Source: Rhodobiaceae bacterium
Lineage (GTDB): Bacteria > Pseudomonadota > Alphaproteobacteria > Parvibaculales > Parvibaculaceae
DNA length: 64,000 nt
NCBI GenBank assembly: GCA_021404525.1
Contig: JAAWWE010000001.1
Location: forward strand, 806,001 to 870,000
Direction: 5' to 3'
Positions 53,378 through 62,677 of the stretch are shown here, piece after piece. Made by a program: the position numbers and the translations under genes. The first letter of the stretch is position 1. Each line of letters begins with the position of its first letter. A model generated the notes under the pieces. That model searched no databases and had not been told where the DNA came from. It was given only the letters and a program-made list of their open reading frames with translations.

Positions 53378-53797
53378 ATGCGCTATTTGCACACCATGGT
53401 CCGTGTGACCGACCTTGACGCCTCACTCGACTTCTACTGCACCCATTTGGGCCTCAAGAATGTCGGTCGATTTGATGTGGAAGAAGGCCGTTTCACCCTG
53501 GTCTTCCTCGCGCCAGAAGGGCAGGAAGAGGCTCAAATCGAGCTGACGTACAATTGGGACCCAGAAGAGCTCGACGAAGGCCGGAATTTCGGTCATCTGG
53601 CCTACCGGGTCGATGACATTTACGCGACCTGCCAAAAATTGGCGGATGCGGGAATCACCATCAATCGTCCGCCCCGCGACGGACGCATGGCCTTTGTGCG
53701 CTCACCAGACAACGTATCCATTGAACTTCTTCAAGAAGGCCAACCGCTGCCGCCCCAGGAACCCTGGGCGTCTATGGAGAATACCGGACACTGGTGA
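53378..53797 (+). CDS. gloA: lactoylglutathione lyase (glyoxalase I)
   Basis: A 139-residue glyoxalase I that would convert methylglyoxal-glutathione hemithioacetal to S-lactoylglutathione. The four metal ligands are visible as H5 (YLHTMVRV), a glutamate in EAQIELTYNW, a histidine in FGHLAYRV, and a glutamate in SIELLQEG. The ELTYNW and GFGH-type blocks mark the GloA branch within the VOC superfamily. It starts at ATG 53378, close to the divergent cobB start. Confidence 0.9.
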   Translation: MRYLHTMVRVTDLDASLDFYCTHLGLKNVGRFDVEEGRFTLVFLAPEGQEEAQIELTYNWDPEELDEGRNFGHLAYRVDDIYATCQKLADAGITINRPPRDGRMAFVRSPDNVSIELLQEGQPLPPQEPWASMENTGHW

Positions 53798-53868
53798 CGG
53801 CGAACCTGAACAGCTTGTTCATCTAGCGTTCAAACCCAGAAGACCACTTTCTCCCTGAGGATGTGACG

Positions 53869-53887
53869 CCGGTCCATTGCGGACCGG
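53869..53887 (+). promoter_or_regulatory. hairpin in the leader of the His-rich protein gene
   Basis: CCGGTCC-ATTGC-GGACCGG is a perfect 7-bp stem with a 5-nt loop. It ends 21 bases before ATG 53909, just upstream of the GGGAGAAGG ribosome-binding site. No T-run follows, so an intrinsic terminator is unlikely. A leader structure or operator is possible. Confidence 0.35.
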
Positions 53888-53908
53888 TCCAAGGATTGGG
53901 AGAAGGAA

Positions 53909-54505
53909 ATGATACTCGCACGATTGGCACTCAGTGCCTGTCTCGTTGTCGGGTCTATGGCCAGCCTGTCCGCTCCAGCAGCGGCGGCAGGACCTGTGGG
54001 CGCGGGCAACCTGACACCAAACAGCAACCTGCATCATGTCAGCGGCAGACGTGGACACCATGGCCGCGGACATGGCCGTCACTATCGCGGTGGACGGCAT
54101 CACGGCGGACATCATGGGGGGCACAGACGGCACCGCGGTGACCGCGCAGGCGCCTTTATCGCCGGTGCTCTTGTTGGCGGCCTGATTGGTTGGAGCAGTG
54201 GCTACGGCTATCCCCGTGCCCACCATCAACGCTATCGTCAGCACCACCGTCCCTATCATGCCCCCAGACGCCACCACCGAAACGACTATTATGGTGGCCA
54301 TTCCCGTCGGCACTATAGCTATTCAGATGGCGGCTATAACAATCATCACAGCTATCGTCATACAAACAGTCGGGCGTGCCACCCTGTCTACAAGAGGGGC
54401 CATTGGCACGGGCGCCCGGCAAAAGTAGGCGGCACCATGTGCTACAACCGATATGGTGAGGGCTATGTCGTAGGCGGCAGCCGGTACTTGATCCACTACC
54501 GCTGA
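53909..54505 (+). CDS. exported His/Arg/Gly-rich protein
   Basis: A 198-residue protein with a signal peptide (LALSACLVVGSMASLSAPAAA). The mature part begins with a dense histidine/arginine/glycine run (GHHGRGHGRHYRGGRHHGG), then a glycine-zipper-like hydrophobic segment (AGAFIAGALVGGLIGW), then another histidine-rich stretch. It ends in a small folded-looking region with two cysteines (CHPVYKRGHWHG, GTMCYNRYG). GGAGAAGG precedes the ATG. Metal binding is suggested by composition. No family is recognised. Confidence 0.7.
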   Translation: MILARLALSACLVVGSMASLSAPAAAAGPVGAGNLTPNSNLHHVSGRRGHHGRGHGRHYRGGRHHGGHHGGHRRHRGDRAGAFIAGALVGGLIGWSSGYGYPRAHHQRYRQHHRPYHAPRRHHRNDYYGGHSRRHYSYSDGGYNNHHSYRHTNSRACHPVYKRGHWHGRPAKVGGTMCYNRYGEGYVVGGSRYLIHYR

Positions 54506-54560
54506 ATTTCTGAGCTTGTGGCTGATTGAATCTAATGCGCGGTCAGGATACGGTTTTCAC

Positions 54561-55223
54561 ATGAAAACTTTGATCCAGGCCGCGTTTTGCCTTTGTCTGC
54601 TTAGTCTTTTGTCTTTGGGTTCTTTGTTCAGCACGGAAGCCCTTGCAAATGGTCAGGAGAACCCTCGGACATCGCCACACTATGACGTCCGAGAGCGCTA
54701 CAATTACCGCGATCCACAAGCTGCTTACTGGGAAGGCTTTGAGCTCAAAAACGAGGGCGATTGCGACGCAGCAATTGAACGCCTCCGCCCTCTTGCCCGC
54801 AACGGCCGGGGGTATGAATCCGCCCAACATGCGTACGGTCTCTGTCTGATGTCGCTGGGCGGACTGCCCACTGAAAGCGGCACAAGTTTCGACGCTGCAC
54901 AAGTGAGCAGCAATGAAAAATTCCTGCAGGGCCGCACCTGGGTGATGAGGGCTGCCAATGCAGGGCACTTCCAGGCGCAGCGCACACTGCTGGCGCTTTA
55001 CGCCGCCAATATCGGACCAGACAGCGATCCGGTGGAAATCGGCAAATGGTTGCGGCTCTACGATGTAAATCCGCTTAGGTTGACGCTTGGTGCCGCAGAC
55101 CAGAATGACGGCCTGCGAACACATCTTAGAAACGCCATCGACAGGTCAGACTATCTCGACGGCAAAGAGCTTGCCCGCAATTGGACGCCGACCTACTGGG
55201 CCCCGCCCGGCGTCCAGAATTAG
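54561..55223 (+). CDS. exported protein with TPR/Sel1-like segment
   Basis: A 220-residue protein; ATG 54561 gives a clear signal peptide (IQAAFCLCLLSLLSLGSLF). The mature part holds EGFELKNEGDCDAAIERLRPLARNG and YESAQHAYGLCLMSLG, which resemble tetratricopeptide or Sel1 repeats. The last 60 residues are polar. No family name can be given. It lies 55 bp after the His-rich gene and 14 bp before cytochrome b561. Confidence 0.7.
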   Translation: MKTLIQAAFCLCLLSLLSLGSLFSTEALANGQENPRTSPHYDVRERYNYRDPQAAYWEGFELKNEGDCDAAIERLRPLARNGRGYESAQHAYGLCLMSLGGLPTESGTSFDAAQVSSNEKFLQGRTWVMRAANAGHFQAQRTLLALYAANIGPDSDPVEIGKWLRLYDVNPLRLTLGAADQNDGLRTHLRNAIDRSDYLDGKELARNWTPTYWAPPGVQN

Positions 55224-55237
55224 AGGCCGGCCAAACA

Positions 55238-55810
55238 ATGCAATGGAAAAACAGTGAAGCACGTTACGGTCTCGTCGCGGCCGGATTTCACTGGTTCGTG
55301 GCGTTGTTGTTTCTTGGCAATTTGGCGCTCGGATTCTATATGAGCGATCTGGAGCTCTCCGACCCGAACCTTTTCCCACTCTATCAGCTCCACAAATCCT
55401 TCGGCATTTCGATCTTTGCGATCGTCATAGCTCGCCTTGCCTGGCGCTTCATCGACCCGCCACCAGCCCTGCCTGACGAAATGGCCGGATGGGAAAAGAT
55501 AGCCGCCTCCTTGACCCACCTCGGGCTCTATACACTTCTTGTCGCCATGCCCCTCACCGGATGGATTGTCGTGTCGGCCTCCCCCATCAATATTCCGACC
55601 CTGGTTTTTGACATGGTTCCAGTGCCACATATCGGCTTCATCGTGACTGACCCAGATAAGGATCGCTGGTTGGCGGTTGGTGAATGGGGACACTGGTTGC
55701 TCGCCTGGACGGCCGCCGCCGCTGTTATTCTTCACGTCGCCGCCGCGCTGCGTCATCACTTCATTTTGAAAGACGATATCTTGCGCCGCATGCTGCCCTG
55801 GAGTTCATAG
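55238..55810 (+). CDS. cytochrome b561
   Basis: A 190-residue bacterial cytochrome b561 with four membrane helices and two haem b. Candidate haem-ligand histidines are in AAGFHWFVAL, LYQLHKSFG, SLTHLGLY and WGHWLLAW/VILHVAAAL. ATG 55238 gives the usual MQWKNSEARYG start. It carries electrons between the membrane quinone pool and other carriers. The gene is 50 bp upstream of yceI, a pairing common in proteobacteria. Confidence 0.9.
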   Translation: MQWKNSEARYGLVAAGFHWFVALLFLGNLALGFYMSDLELSDPNLFPLYQLHKSFGISIFAIVIARLAWRFIDPPPALPDEMAGWEKIAASLTHLGLYTLLVAMPLTGWIVVSASPINIPTLVFDMVPVPHIGFIVTDPDKDRWLAVGEWGHWLLAWTAAAAVILHVAAALRHHFILKDDILRRMLPWSS

Positions 55811-55860
55811 TCTCAGATACCCGGCCTGTAAGGCAGACTTCTGACGTCAAAGGAAATGTC

Positions 55861-56397
55861 ATGATTATACGCAGTTTCGTCGCCTTGCTTTTGCTAACAG
55901 CGCATGCCGCCGCATCCGACTGGACACTGATCTCGGATCGAAGCGAACTCGAATTTGAGGGCACACAAGCCGGTGCGCCGTTTCAAGGTGAATTCGAAGA
56001 CTTTACGGCAACCATCACATTGGACCCCGCCGATCTGGAAGCAGCATCCATTCGCGTCGAAATCACCACTGCAAGTGCGAACAGCGGTTCGGCAGAGAGA
56101 GACGGCGCATTGCCAGGCGCAGATTGGTTTGACGTCGCGGCCTATCCAACCGCGAGCTTCACCTCATCGGCCGTGACTAAAACGGTTGAAGGCTATGTGG
56201 TGGAAGGAACGCTAACCATCAAAGGCACAGCCCTTCCGGCAACTCTTCCCTTCAGCCTCAGCATTGAGGGCAACGAGGCCACCGCAACCGGCAGTCTGGT
56301 CATTGACCGAACCGACTATGGCGTCGGGACCGGCCCCCTAAGCCCCATGGTGGGGAACGAGGTGGCAATCTCATTTAACCTTGTTGCCACCCGTTAA
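55861..56397 (+). CDS. yceI: YceI-family periplasmic lipid-binding protein
   Basis: A 178-residue YceI protein with a signal peptide (FVALLLLTAHAAAS). The lipocalin-like fold has DWTLISDRSELEFEGTQ, FDVAAYPTASFTS and IDRTDYGVGTGP, the last being diagnostic. YceI relatives bind polyprenoid lipids such as quinones in the periplasm. ATG 55861 has AAAGGAA upstream. It follows cytochrome b561, with which it is probably cotranscribed. Confidence 0.9.
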   Translation: MIIRSFVALLLLTAHAAASDWTLISDRSELEFEGTQAGAPFQGEFEDFTATITLDPADLEAASIRVEITTASANSGSAERDGALPGADWFDVAAYPTASFTSSAVTKTVEGYVVEGTLTIKGTALPATLPFSLSIEGNEATATGSLVIDRTDYGVGTGPLSPMVGNEVAISFNLVATR

Positions 56398-56409
56398 AAG
56401 CGGCCAGTT

Positions 56410-56817
56410 CTAACCCGGCAGCCTGTCAAACGAGGCGACCCCTTCAGGGATCATGTGGAAATCCTGAGCGTCGCACGTATAGATAGCGACCTGCGGGCCT
56501 TCAAACAGCTTGGGATCATCCATTGATCCGACTTTCAAGAGCACCATCCCAGGCGCCCCAGGCGCACGCGACAGCATGCTCGTTCCACAATTGCCGCAGA
56601 ACTCACGCGTGACTGCCGGATCAATGTCTGTGCGTTTGAAGCTTTTCGGCGTGCCTTTGGTGTATTTAAACGCGCTTTCCGGCATGCCCATGGTCACATT
56701 GGGTGACCCGCCTGAAATATACTGGCATTCCCGGCAATGGCACTGCGCCTTAAAGAGAGCGTCTCCCTCGACCTCATAGCGCAGTTCACCGCAATAGCAT
56801 CCACCTTCGACCTTCAT
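56410..56817 (-). CDS. GFA/CENP-V-family zinc protein
   Basis: A 135-residue protein of the glutathione-dependent formaldehyde-activating (GFA/CENP-V) fold. Zinc-binding cysteines are in GGCYCGELRYE, QCHCRECQ and CGNCGTSM. Most members are not true formaldehyde-glutathione enzymes, so the function is open. ATG 56815-56817 has GGGAGAGG upstream. It is convergent with yceI, 12 bp apart. Confidence 0.88.
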   Translation of the reverse strand: MKVEGGCYCGELRYEVEGDALFKAQCHCRECQYISGGSPNVTMGMPESAFKYTKGTPKSFKRTDIDPAVTREFCGNCGTSMLSRAPGAPGMVLLKVGSMDDPKLFEGPQVAIYTCDAQDFHMIPEGVASFDRLPG

Positions 56818-56905
56818 GACACCTCTCCCATTTGCTGTATGGGACAAGTGTCGCAGATCCAGAGGACCCAGACCAGCCACGTATATCAATGTCGGAGAAG
56901 AGTAC

Positions 56906-56980
56906 TGGTACGCCCTAGGGGAATCGAACCCCTCTTTCCAGGTTGAAAACCTGGCGTCCTAACCGATAGACGAAGGGCGC
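56906..56980 (-). tRNA. tRNA-Glu (TTC)
   Basis: A 75-nt cloverleaf on the minus strand with encoded CCA at 56906-56908. The acceptor arms GCGCCCT and AGGGCGT pair, with one G-U at the end. The anticodon stem CCAGG/CCTGG encloses TTTTCAA, giving anticodon TTC at 56945-56947. The T loop reads TTCGATT. Confidence 0.96.
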
Positions 56981-57065
56981 GCAGTGCGGCTTTAATAATG
57001 GGTCACATTCGGGAATGCAAGTGCCTAATCCCCTGATTTTTGTCGATTTTCCGGGGTTTTTGAGA

Positions 57066-58865
57066 TCAGAGCCGGGCAGCGTCATCTATTTGCAGCTGGA
57101 CGCCTCTGCGTCCCTGCCAATCATCCGCCCGGAGCCGTCCAGCAACGTGGAAAACTGCGCCACCACTATTCAAAAGGTTCTCACCGAGCTCCGAATCCGC
57201 CGCTCGAAAGGCGATTCCCTTCAAACGCCCTCCTTCGTCCCCTGCCAGAATGCAGCGAACGTGATTCTGTCCGACCCGATCTGCCCGCACAATGCGGACC
57301 CTTGGTACCGCAAATCGCGGCTCCGGATTTCCAGCCCCATAGGGACCAGCCTTTTCCAGCATTTCAAACATCTCGCGAGAGGCCGCATCCGTTGTAAGCG
57401 CCCCATCGAGTTTCAGCTGTCTTTCTTCACCTGCAGCCATCACATCTGCTGCGATGCGGCTGTTTAAAAACTCATGCAGTTCTTCCAGCTTACCTTCCCG
57501 CACCGTGAGTCCAGCAGCCATGGCATGGCCGCCACCATTAACCAGCAGCCCCGCCTCGAGGGCCGCCGTCACCGCCCGCCCGAGATCAACGCCGGGAACA
57601 GATCGACCTGACCCTTTGCCCTCGCCTTTACTGTCGATAGCGACCACAAAGGTTGGTCGGTCATACTTGTCCTTTAATCGGCTCGCCACGATACCGATCA
57701 CGCCTGGGTGCCATCCAGCGCCCGATGCAATGATGAGCGGAGGCGGCTGATTGGCGCGCGTATGAACCAGCGCTGCCTCAACCTGGTCAATCGCCTGTTC
57801 CAGAACAAGCGCCTCAATCGCCTGTCGTTCGCGATTATAGGTATCAAGGGCAATGGCGATTTCATGCGCTTCTGCACCGTCATGGGTGGTCAAAAGGCGC
57901 GCACCTAGATCGGCCCGACCAACACGTCCGCCGGCATTCACTCGGGGTCCGAGCAGAAAGCCGGCGTGATAGGTACCGGGCGCACCTTGCATCTTCGCAA
58001 CATCTCCCAGCGCCGCGAGCCCTTTGTTCTTGCGCGAGCCCATGACCTTGAGGCCTTGGGTCACTATCGCTCGATTGAGACCTGTCAACGGAACGACATC
58101 GCAAACAGTGCCAAGCGCTGTAATGTCGAGCATGTCCAGTAGGTTTGGCTCCTCTCGCTCTCCGTCGAACCAGCCAGCCGCCCGAAGCGTGCGATTGAGC
58201 GCAATCAAAAGTAGAAAGGTGACGCCAACCGCTGCAAGCTGTCCAAGACCGCTCGTATCATCCAGCCGGTTTGGGTTCACAACCGCTACTGCTGGCGGCA
58301 GAAGGGGCTCCGCCTGATGGTGATCAACCACCACCACATCCAACCCGCGCTCCTTGGCGATGCCCAGTGGCTTGTGAGCCATGGTGCCGCAATCAACGGT
58401 GATAATAAGCGAGACGCCCAGATCCCTTAGCTTGAGAAAAGCTGGCGCATTCGGCCCATAGCCTTCTTTAATGCGATCAGGAATGTAGATCCGCAGCGGC
58501 GCACCAATGGCTTCGAAATAGAGCTTCAGAAGTGCTGATGATGTGGCTCCATCCACATCATAGTCGCCAAAAACAGCGACCTGCTCTTCATCAACTATCG
58601 CCTTAGTAATCCGTTCAGCCGCTTTGTCCATATCCTCGACGGTGGACGGATCGGGCAAAAAGGAGCGCAATGTTGGGTTGAGATGTTGTTCGCAAACATC
58701 AGCTGTAACCCCACGGGCAGCAAGAACGCGAGCAAGAAGCTCAGGCACATCTGCCTGTTGCGCCAACTGCAAAGCAAGCCGATCGTTTTCAAGCCGAGGG
58801 ATCCAGCGGCGACTGGACAAAGACCGTCCGACGCCTAAAAACCCGCTATCCGGCTCGTACTCCAA
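57066..58865 (-). CDS. recJ: single-stranded-DNA exonuclease RecJ
   Basis: A 599-residue RecJ nuclease for recombination and mismatch repair. The DHH phosphoesterase motifs are VFGDYDVDGATSSALL (motif I), IITVDCGTMA (motif II) and VVVDHHQAEP (motif III). The DHHA1 region carries VNGGGHAMAAGLTV, and the C-terminal OB-type domain follows. It ends the minus-strand block aminotransferase-hom-glpX-recJ, a gene order found in many alphaproteobacteria. Confidence 0.93.
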   Translation of the reverse strand: MEYEPDSGFLGVGRSLSSRRWIPRLENDRLALQLAQQADVPELLARVLAARGVTADVCEQHLNPTLRSFLPDPSTVEDMDKAAERITKAIVDEEQVAVFGDYDVDGATSSALLKLYFEAIGAPLRIYIPDRIKEGYGPNAPAFLKLRDLGVSLIITVDCGTMAHKPLGIAKERGLDVVVVDHHQAEPLLPPAVAVVNPNRLDDTSGLGQLAAVGVTFLLLIALNRTLRAAGWFDGEREEPNLLDMLDITALGTVCDVVPLTGLNRAIVTQGLKVMGSRKNKGLAALGDVAKMQGAPGTYHAGFLLGPRVNAGGRVGRADLGARLLTTHDGAEAHEIAIALDTYNRERQAIEALVLEQAIDQVEAALVHTRANQPPPLIIASGAGWHPGVIGIVASRLKDKYDRPTFVVAIDSKGEGKGSGRSVPGVDLGRAVTAALEAGLLVNGGGHAMAAGLTVREGKLEELHEFLNSRIAADVMAAGEERQLKLDGALTTDAASREMFEMLEKAGPYGAGNPEPRFAVPRVRIVRADRVGQNHVRCILAGDEGGRLKGIAFRAADSELGENLLNSGGAVFHVAGRLRADDWQGRRGVQLQIDDAARL

Positions 58866-58907
58866 TCAGCCTCCCAATCGACTTTAAGAAGAGCGGTGAC
58901 GCCGCCC

Positions 58908-59894
58908 TCAATCTGTTTCGAATTTCGAATCTGCTCTGTGGAACGCGCGAATGCGACGCACCGTTCCCGTCGACGACCGCATCACGATCGTATGCGTAGA
59001 CACGCCTTCTTTGGTGACCTTGATCCCGTCCAGCATGGAACCGTCGGTAACACCCGTCGCCGCAAAAATCACATCGCCGCTCGCCATTTCCATCATGGAA
59101 TATTTGGCGTCAAAGTCTTTAACGCCCATCTTGGCAGCGCGCGCTTTTTGCTCTTCATTATTGGTGACAAGACGACCCTGCATCTGCCCGCCAATACAGC
59201 GCAGAGCAGCTGCAGCAAGCACACCTTCCGGTGCGCCGCCAACACCCATATAGATGTCGATACCCGTCGTCGCATCGGTCGTGGCGATCACTCCGGCAAT
59301 ATCACCATCTGAGATCAAAGAAACACGTGCGCCAACTTCCCGGATTTCCGCGATAAGGTTCGCGTGCCGCGGACGATCAAGAACGCAGGCTGTAATCTCG
59401 CTGACATCAACACCCTTGGCCTGAGCAAGCGCTTTAATATTGTCGCCAGCAGGCGCATCCAGATCAACGATGCCATCAGGATAGCCGCCCCCGATCGCAA
59501 TCTTGTCCATGTACACGTCGGGCGCGTGCAACAGCGTGCCACCCTCAGCCATGGCAACTACCGCGAGGGCATTTTCCATATTTTTGGCGGTAAGCGTTGT
59601 GCCTTCAAGTGGGTCCAGGGCGATATCGACCTTCGGTCCGCCGGTTCCAACCTCTTCGCCGATATAGAGCATGGGTGCTTCGTCACGCTCACCTTCCCCA
59701 ATGACAATCGTGCCATCGATGGGCAGCGCGTTGAGCTCCTGGCGCATCGCATCAACAGCTGCCTGGTCTGCTTCCTTTTCATCGCCCCTGCCCGACAGCC
59801 TGGACGCAGCCACCGCTGCCCGTTCGGTCACACGCGCGAGCTCAAGAGCCAGAGTGCGGCTCAAACCCTGATTGGCGGCTTTTTTGGAAGTCAT
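58908..59894 (-). CDS. glpX: class II fructose-1,6-bisphosphatase
   Basis: A 328-residue GlpX protein that converts fructose-1,6-bisphosphate to fructose-6-phosphate in gluconeogenesis. Landmarks are GEGERDEAPMLYIGE, with metal-binding acidic residues, DIALDPLEGTT, and GVGGAPEGVLAAAAL. It sits 42 bp upstream of recJ and 38 bp after hom on the same strand. Confidence 0.93.
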   Translation of the reverse strand: MTSKKAANQGLSRTLALELARVTERAAVAASRLSGRGDEKEADQAAVDAMRQELNALPIDGTIVIGEGERDEAPMLYIGEEVGTGGPKVDIALDPLEGTTLTAKNMENALAVVAMAEGGTLLHAPDVYMDKIAIGGGYPDGIVDLDAPAGDNIKALAQAKGVDVSEITACVLDRPRHANLIAEIREVGARVSLISDGDIAGVIATTDATTGIDIYMGVGGAPEGVLAAAALRCIGGQMQGRLVTNNEEQKARAAKMGVKDFDAKYSMMEMASGDVIFAATGVTDGSMLDGIKVTKEGVSTHTIVMRSSTGTVRRIRAFHRADSKFETD

Positions 59895-59932
59895 TCTTAT
59901 CCCCGTTGGTTCACGTGTATTTGTTTGTGCTT

Positions 59933-61234
59933 TTAGCTGCCTTGGATGCGGATCACAACCGGCGTGCTGACCACATCTGCATGTTCTGAAAGAAGCGCGA
60001 GAGCGCGCTGCATCGTCGCTTCCCGGGTTTCATGGGTAATGAGCACCACCGGGAGCCATTCGCCGTCCTGCCCCTGATCTGGGCGCTGAACGATCCGCTC
60101 AATGGACACATCCGCCTCAGCGAGCGCCTTGGTCACCTCAGCCATGCTTCCCGCCCGGTCGGCCGCCTCTAGCCTCAAATAGTAAGCGCCTGAATAGTCG
60201 CCCATTTCCAGCGTTTCCGCAGGCTGGAGCTCAGATTGCGGCAAAATAAACGGTGGGAAAGCGATACCGCGGGCAATGTCGACAATATCCGCCACCACAG
60301 CCGACGCTGTGGGGCCCTCACCCGCACCAGGGCCGGTCAGAACAACAGTGCCGACATACCCCCCATCGACAGAAACCGCGTTGGTGACCCCTGAAACGCT
60401 CGCCAGCGGAGCACTATGAGCCACAAGAGCCGGATGCACCCGTTGTTCAATGGCGCCCTGCGCATTCTGGACAGCTGTCCCGAGCAATTTGATCCGATAG
60501 CCAAATTCCGCGGCAAACTTGATGTCAGCTGCCGTCACCGCCTCAATGCCTTCCACATAGACCGACGAAAAGTCGACGGCCGTGCCAAAAGCGAGACTTG
60601 CCAGGATCGCGAGCTTATGGGCCGCGTCGGTGCCGCCTACGTCAAAACTCGGGTCTGCCTCCGCATAGCCAAGCTTTTGGGCATCCGCGAGCACATCGCC
60701 AAAATCGGCGCCGGTCTCCTCCATTTCGGTCAGGATGTAGTTGCACGTCCCGTTCAAAATGCCCGAAACCTGGGAAATCTGGTTCGCCAGAAGGCCTTCC
60801 CGCATTGCCTTTATGATCGGGATACCACCCGCAACCGCTGCTTCGTAGTTGAGCGCGGCCCCACCTTTTTCAGCCAATGCTGCCAATGCCGCCCCATGAT
60901 GAGCGACCAGGGCCTTGTTGGCCGTTACCACGTGTTTGCCGGACGACAAGGCCGCTTCTACAGCGCTTTTGGCAGACCCATCAGATCCCCCAATCAGCTC
61001 AACAAACACGTCAATATCGGCATTTTTGGCCATATCGACCGGGTCATCAAACCAGGTCGCACCGGAGACATCAAAACCCCGGTCTTTTGAGCGATCTCTG
61101 GCGCAAATGGCAGAGACAACAATCTCCCGCCCGGAGATCGCCGCCAGGCGTGCACCCTCAGCTTCCAACTGTTTGCCGACGCCACCGCCGACCGTGCCCA
61201 GTCCCGCCAGGCCAATTCGCAGCGGTGTAGTCAT
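59933..61234 (-). CDS. hom: homoserine dehydrogenase
   Basis: A 433-residue monofunctional homoserine dehydrogenase that reduces aspartate semialdehyde to homoserine, a step toward methionine and threonine. The NAD(P) motif is IGLAGLGTVGGGVGK. Catalytic-domain landmarks are NGTCNYILTEME and LGYAEADPSFDVGGTDAAHKL. The C-terminal ACT domain begins YYLRLEAADRAGSMAEV and allows feedback control by an amino acid. It begins 3 bp after the aminotransferase stop. Confidence 0.94.
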   Translation of the reverse strand: MTTPLRIGLAGLGTVGGGVGKQLEAEGARLAAISGREIVVSAICARDRSKDRGFDVSGATWFDDPVDMAKNADIDVFVELIGGSDGSAKSAVEAALSSGKHVVTANKALVAHHGAALAALAEKGGAALNYEAAVAGGIPIIKAMREGLLANQISQVSGILNGTCNYILTEMEETGADFGDVLADAQKLGYAEADPSFDVGGTDAAHKLAILASLAFGTAVDFSSVYVEGIEAVTAADIKFAAEFGYRIKLLGTAVQNAQGAIEQRVHPALVAHSAPLASVSGVTNAVSVDGGYVGTVVLTGPGAGEGPTASAVVADIVDIARGIAFPPFILPQSELQPAETLEMGDYSGAYYLRLEAADRAGSMAEVTKALAEADVSIERIVQRPDQGQDGEWLPVVLITHETREATMQRALALLSEHADVVSTPVVIRIQGS

Positions 61235-61237
61235 AAT

Positions 61238-62488
61238 TTACGCTTTCTGCCCCGGATACTGGACCACCGTGCCACCAGACGGATCATAATCCGCCAGGAT
61301 CTTGTCTGCGTTTTCCAGGAATTTCTTCACATTCCGCGCCGCCTGTCGGATGCGCTGTTCATTCTCAACAAGTCCAATCCGAACATGCCCATCGCCATAT
61401 TCACCAAAGCCAATACCAGCCGCGACAGCAATATCCGCATGCTCCAGAAGCAGCATTGAGAAGTTCAAAGACCCAAGATGCTTAAATTTTTCAGGGATCG
61501 GCGCCCAGGCAAACATGCCCGCCTTCGGCGTTGGAATCTCCCACCCTGCACGCCCCATACTGTCGATCAGAATGTCGCGGCGGGTCTTGTAGGTCTCACG
61601 GATCTCCTCAATGCAGTCAGTGGGACCGTTAAGCGCCGCCGCAGCTGCTACCTGGATGGGCGTGAAAGCCCCATAGTCCAGATAGGATTTCACCCGCGCC
61701 AGAGCGCCAATAAGACGCTCATTGCCGACGGCAAAGCCCATACGCCAGCCCGGCATTGCAAAGGTCTTGGAGAGAGACGTGAACTCGACCGCCAGGTCCA
61801 TGGCGCCCGGCACCTGAAGCAGCGACGGCGGTGGATTGTCGTCAAAGTAGATTTCTGCATAGGCAAGGTCTGAAATCAGGAACAGATCATGCTCTTTCGC
61901 GATCTTGACGACCTCCTTGTAGAACTCGAGGTCCGCCACATAACCCGTTGGATTTGCAGGATAATTAAGCACCAGCGCAGATGGTGCGGGAACCGAGTGT
62001 TTGAGGGCTCGGTGCAACGTCCGCAGATATTCCTCACCCGGCTCAACACCCCCAAGCAGGTGACGCACAACGCCACCAGAAATGATGAAGCCGAAGGCAT
62101 GGATGGGATAAGTGGGATTGGGAACCAGGATCACATCACCCGGCGCTGAGATGGCCTGCGCGAGGTTCGCGAGCCCTTCTTTGGAACCCAGTGTCGCAAT
62201 AACCTGCGTTTCCGGGTCGAGTTTTACCCCAAACCGGCGCTCATAATACCCAGCCTGCGCTTTCCTCAGGCCAGGAATGCCCCTTGAGGCTGAATAGCGA
62301 TGGGTCCGCGGGTCCTGCACGGTCTCAACCAACTTGTCGACAATATGCTGCGGTGTCGGCATGTCGGGATTGCCCATCCCGAAATCGATAATATCTCGAC
62401 CTTCCGCGCGCGCCTTCGCCTTGAGGCGGTTGACCACCTCCAACACGTAAGGGGGCAAGCGTTTAATGCGATGAAATTCCTCGGTCAT
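61238..62488 (-). CDS. class I/II PLP aminotransferase (AlaC/DapL type)
   Basis: A 416-residue fold-type I aminotransferase. The PLP lysine is in SLSKTFAMPGWRMGFAVG, and LNYPANPTGYVADLEFYKE is the cofactor-contacting block. Alphaproteobacterial members beside hom are variously named LL-diaminopimelate or alanine aminotransferase; sequence by eye favours AlaC-like transamination of pyruvate/glutamate, but I cannot separate the two. A 6-bp hairpin (AGCGCC/GGCGCT at 62530-62545) lies in the leader, about 42 bp upstream. Confidence 0.88.
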   Translation of the reverse strand: MTEEFHRIKRLPPYVLEVVNRLKAKARAEGRDIIDFGMGNPDMPTPQHIVDKLVETVQDPRTHRYSASRGIPGLRKAQAGYYERRFGVKLDPETQVIATLGSKEGLANLAQAISAPGDVILVPNPTYPIHAFGFIISGGVVRHLLGGVEPGEEYLRTLHRALKHSVPAPSALVLNYPANPTGYVADLEFYKEVVKIAKEHDLFLISDLAYAEIYFDDNPPPSLLQVPGAMDLAVEFTSLSKTFAMPGWRMGFAVGNERLIGALARVKSYLDYGAFTPIQVAAAAALNGPTDCIEEIRETYKTRRDILIDSMGRAGWEIPTPKAGMFAWAPIPEKFKHLGSLNFSMLLLEHADIAVAAGIGFGEYGDGHVRIGLVENEQRIRQAARNVKKFLENADKILADYDPSGGTVVQYPGQKA

Positions 62489-62637
62489 CTCACAGGACTC
62501 CGGCTAGAGCAGCCATATTTGCGGGCGAAAGCGCCATCGGGCGCTCTTATACCGCCAAAAACCAGGTCGGACTACGGGTTTCCGCGCCCCGGACAAACCT
62601 TAGGCTGAATTATTAGAAGGTACGAAATAAACGGCTG

Positions 62638-62657
62638 AAAAAGGCCAAAGAATGGCC
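62638..62657 (-). terminator. intrinsic terminator of the OmpA-family gene
   Basis: On the minus strand GGCCA-TTCTT-TGGCC forms a 5-bp stem with a 5-nt loop (62643-62657), followed by TTTTT (62638-62642). It lies 20 bp past the OmpA-family stop. The stem is short, so termination may be partial. Confidence 0.5.
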
Positions 62658-62677
62658 AAATTCATGGCATTCTGAGC

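Noticed and set aside
57000..57065. CCCC...GGGG hairpin with T-run on the plus strand
   Set aside because: The stem is only four pairs with a loop of over 15 bases, and no plus-strand gene ends just before it.
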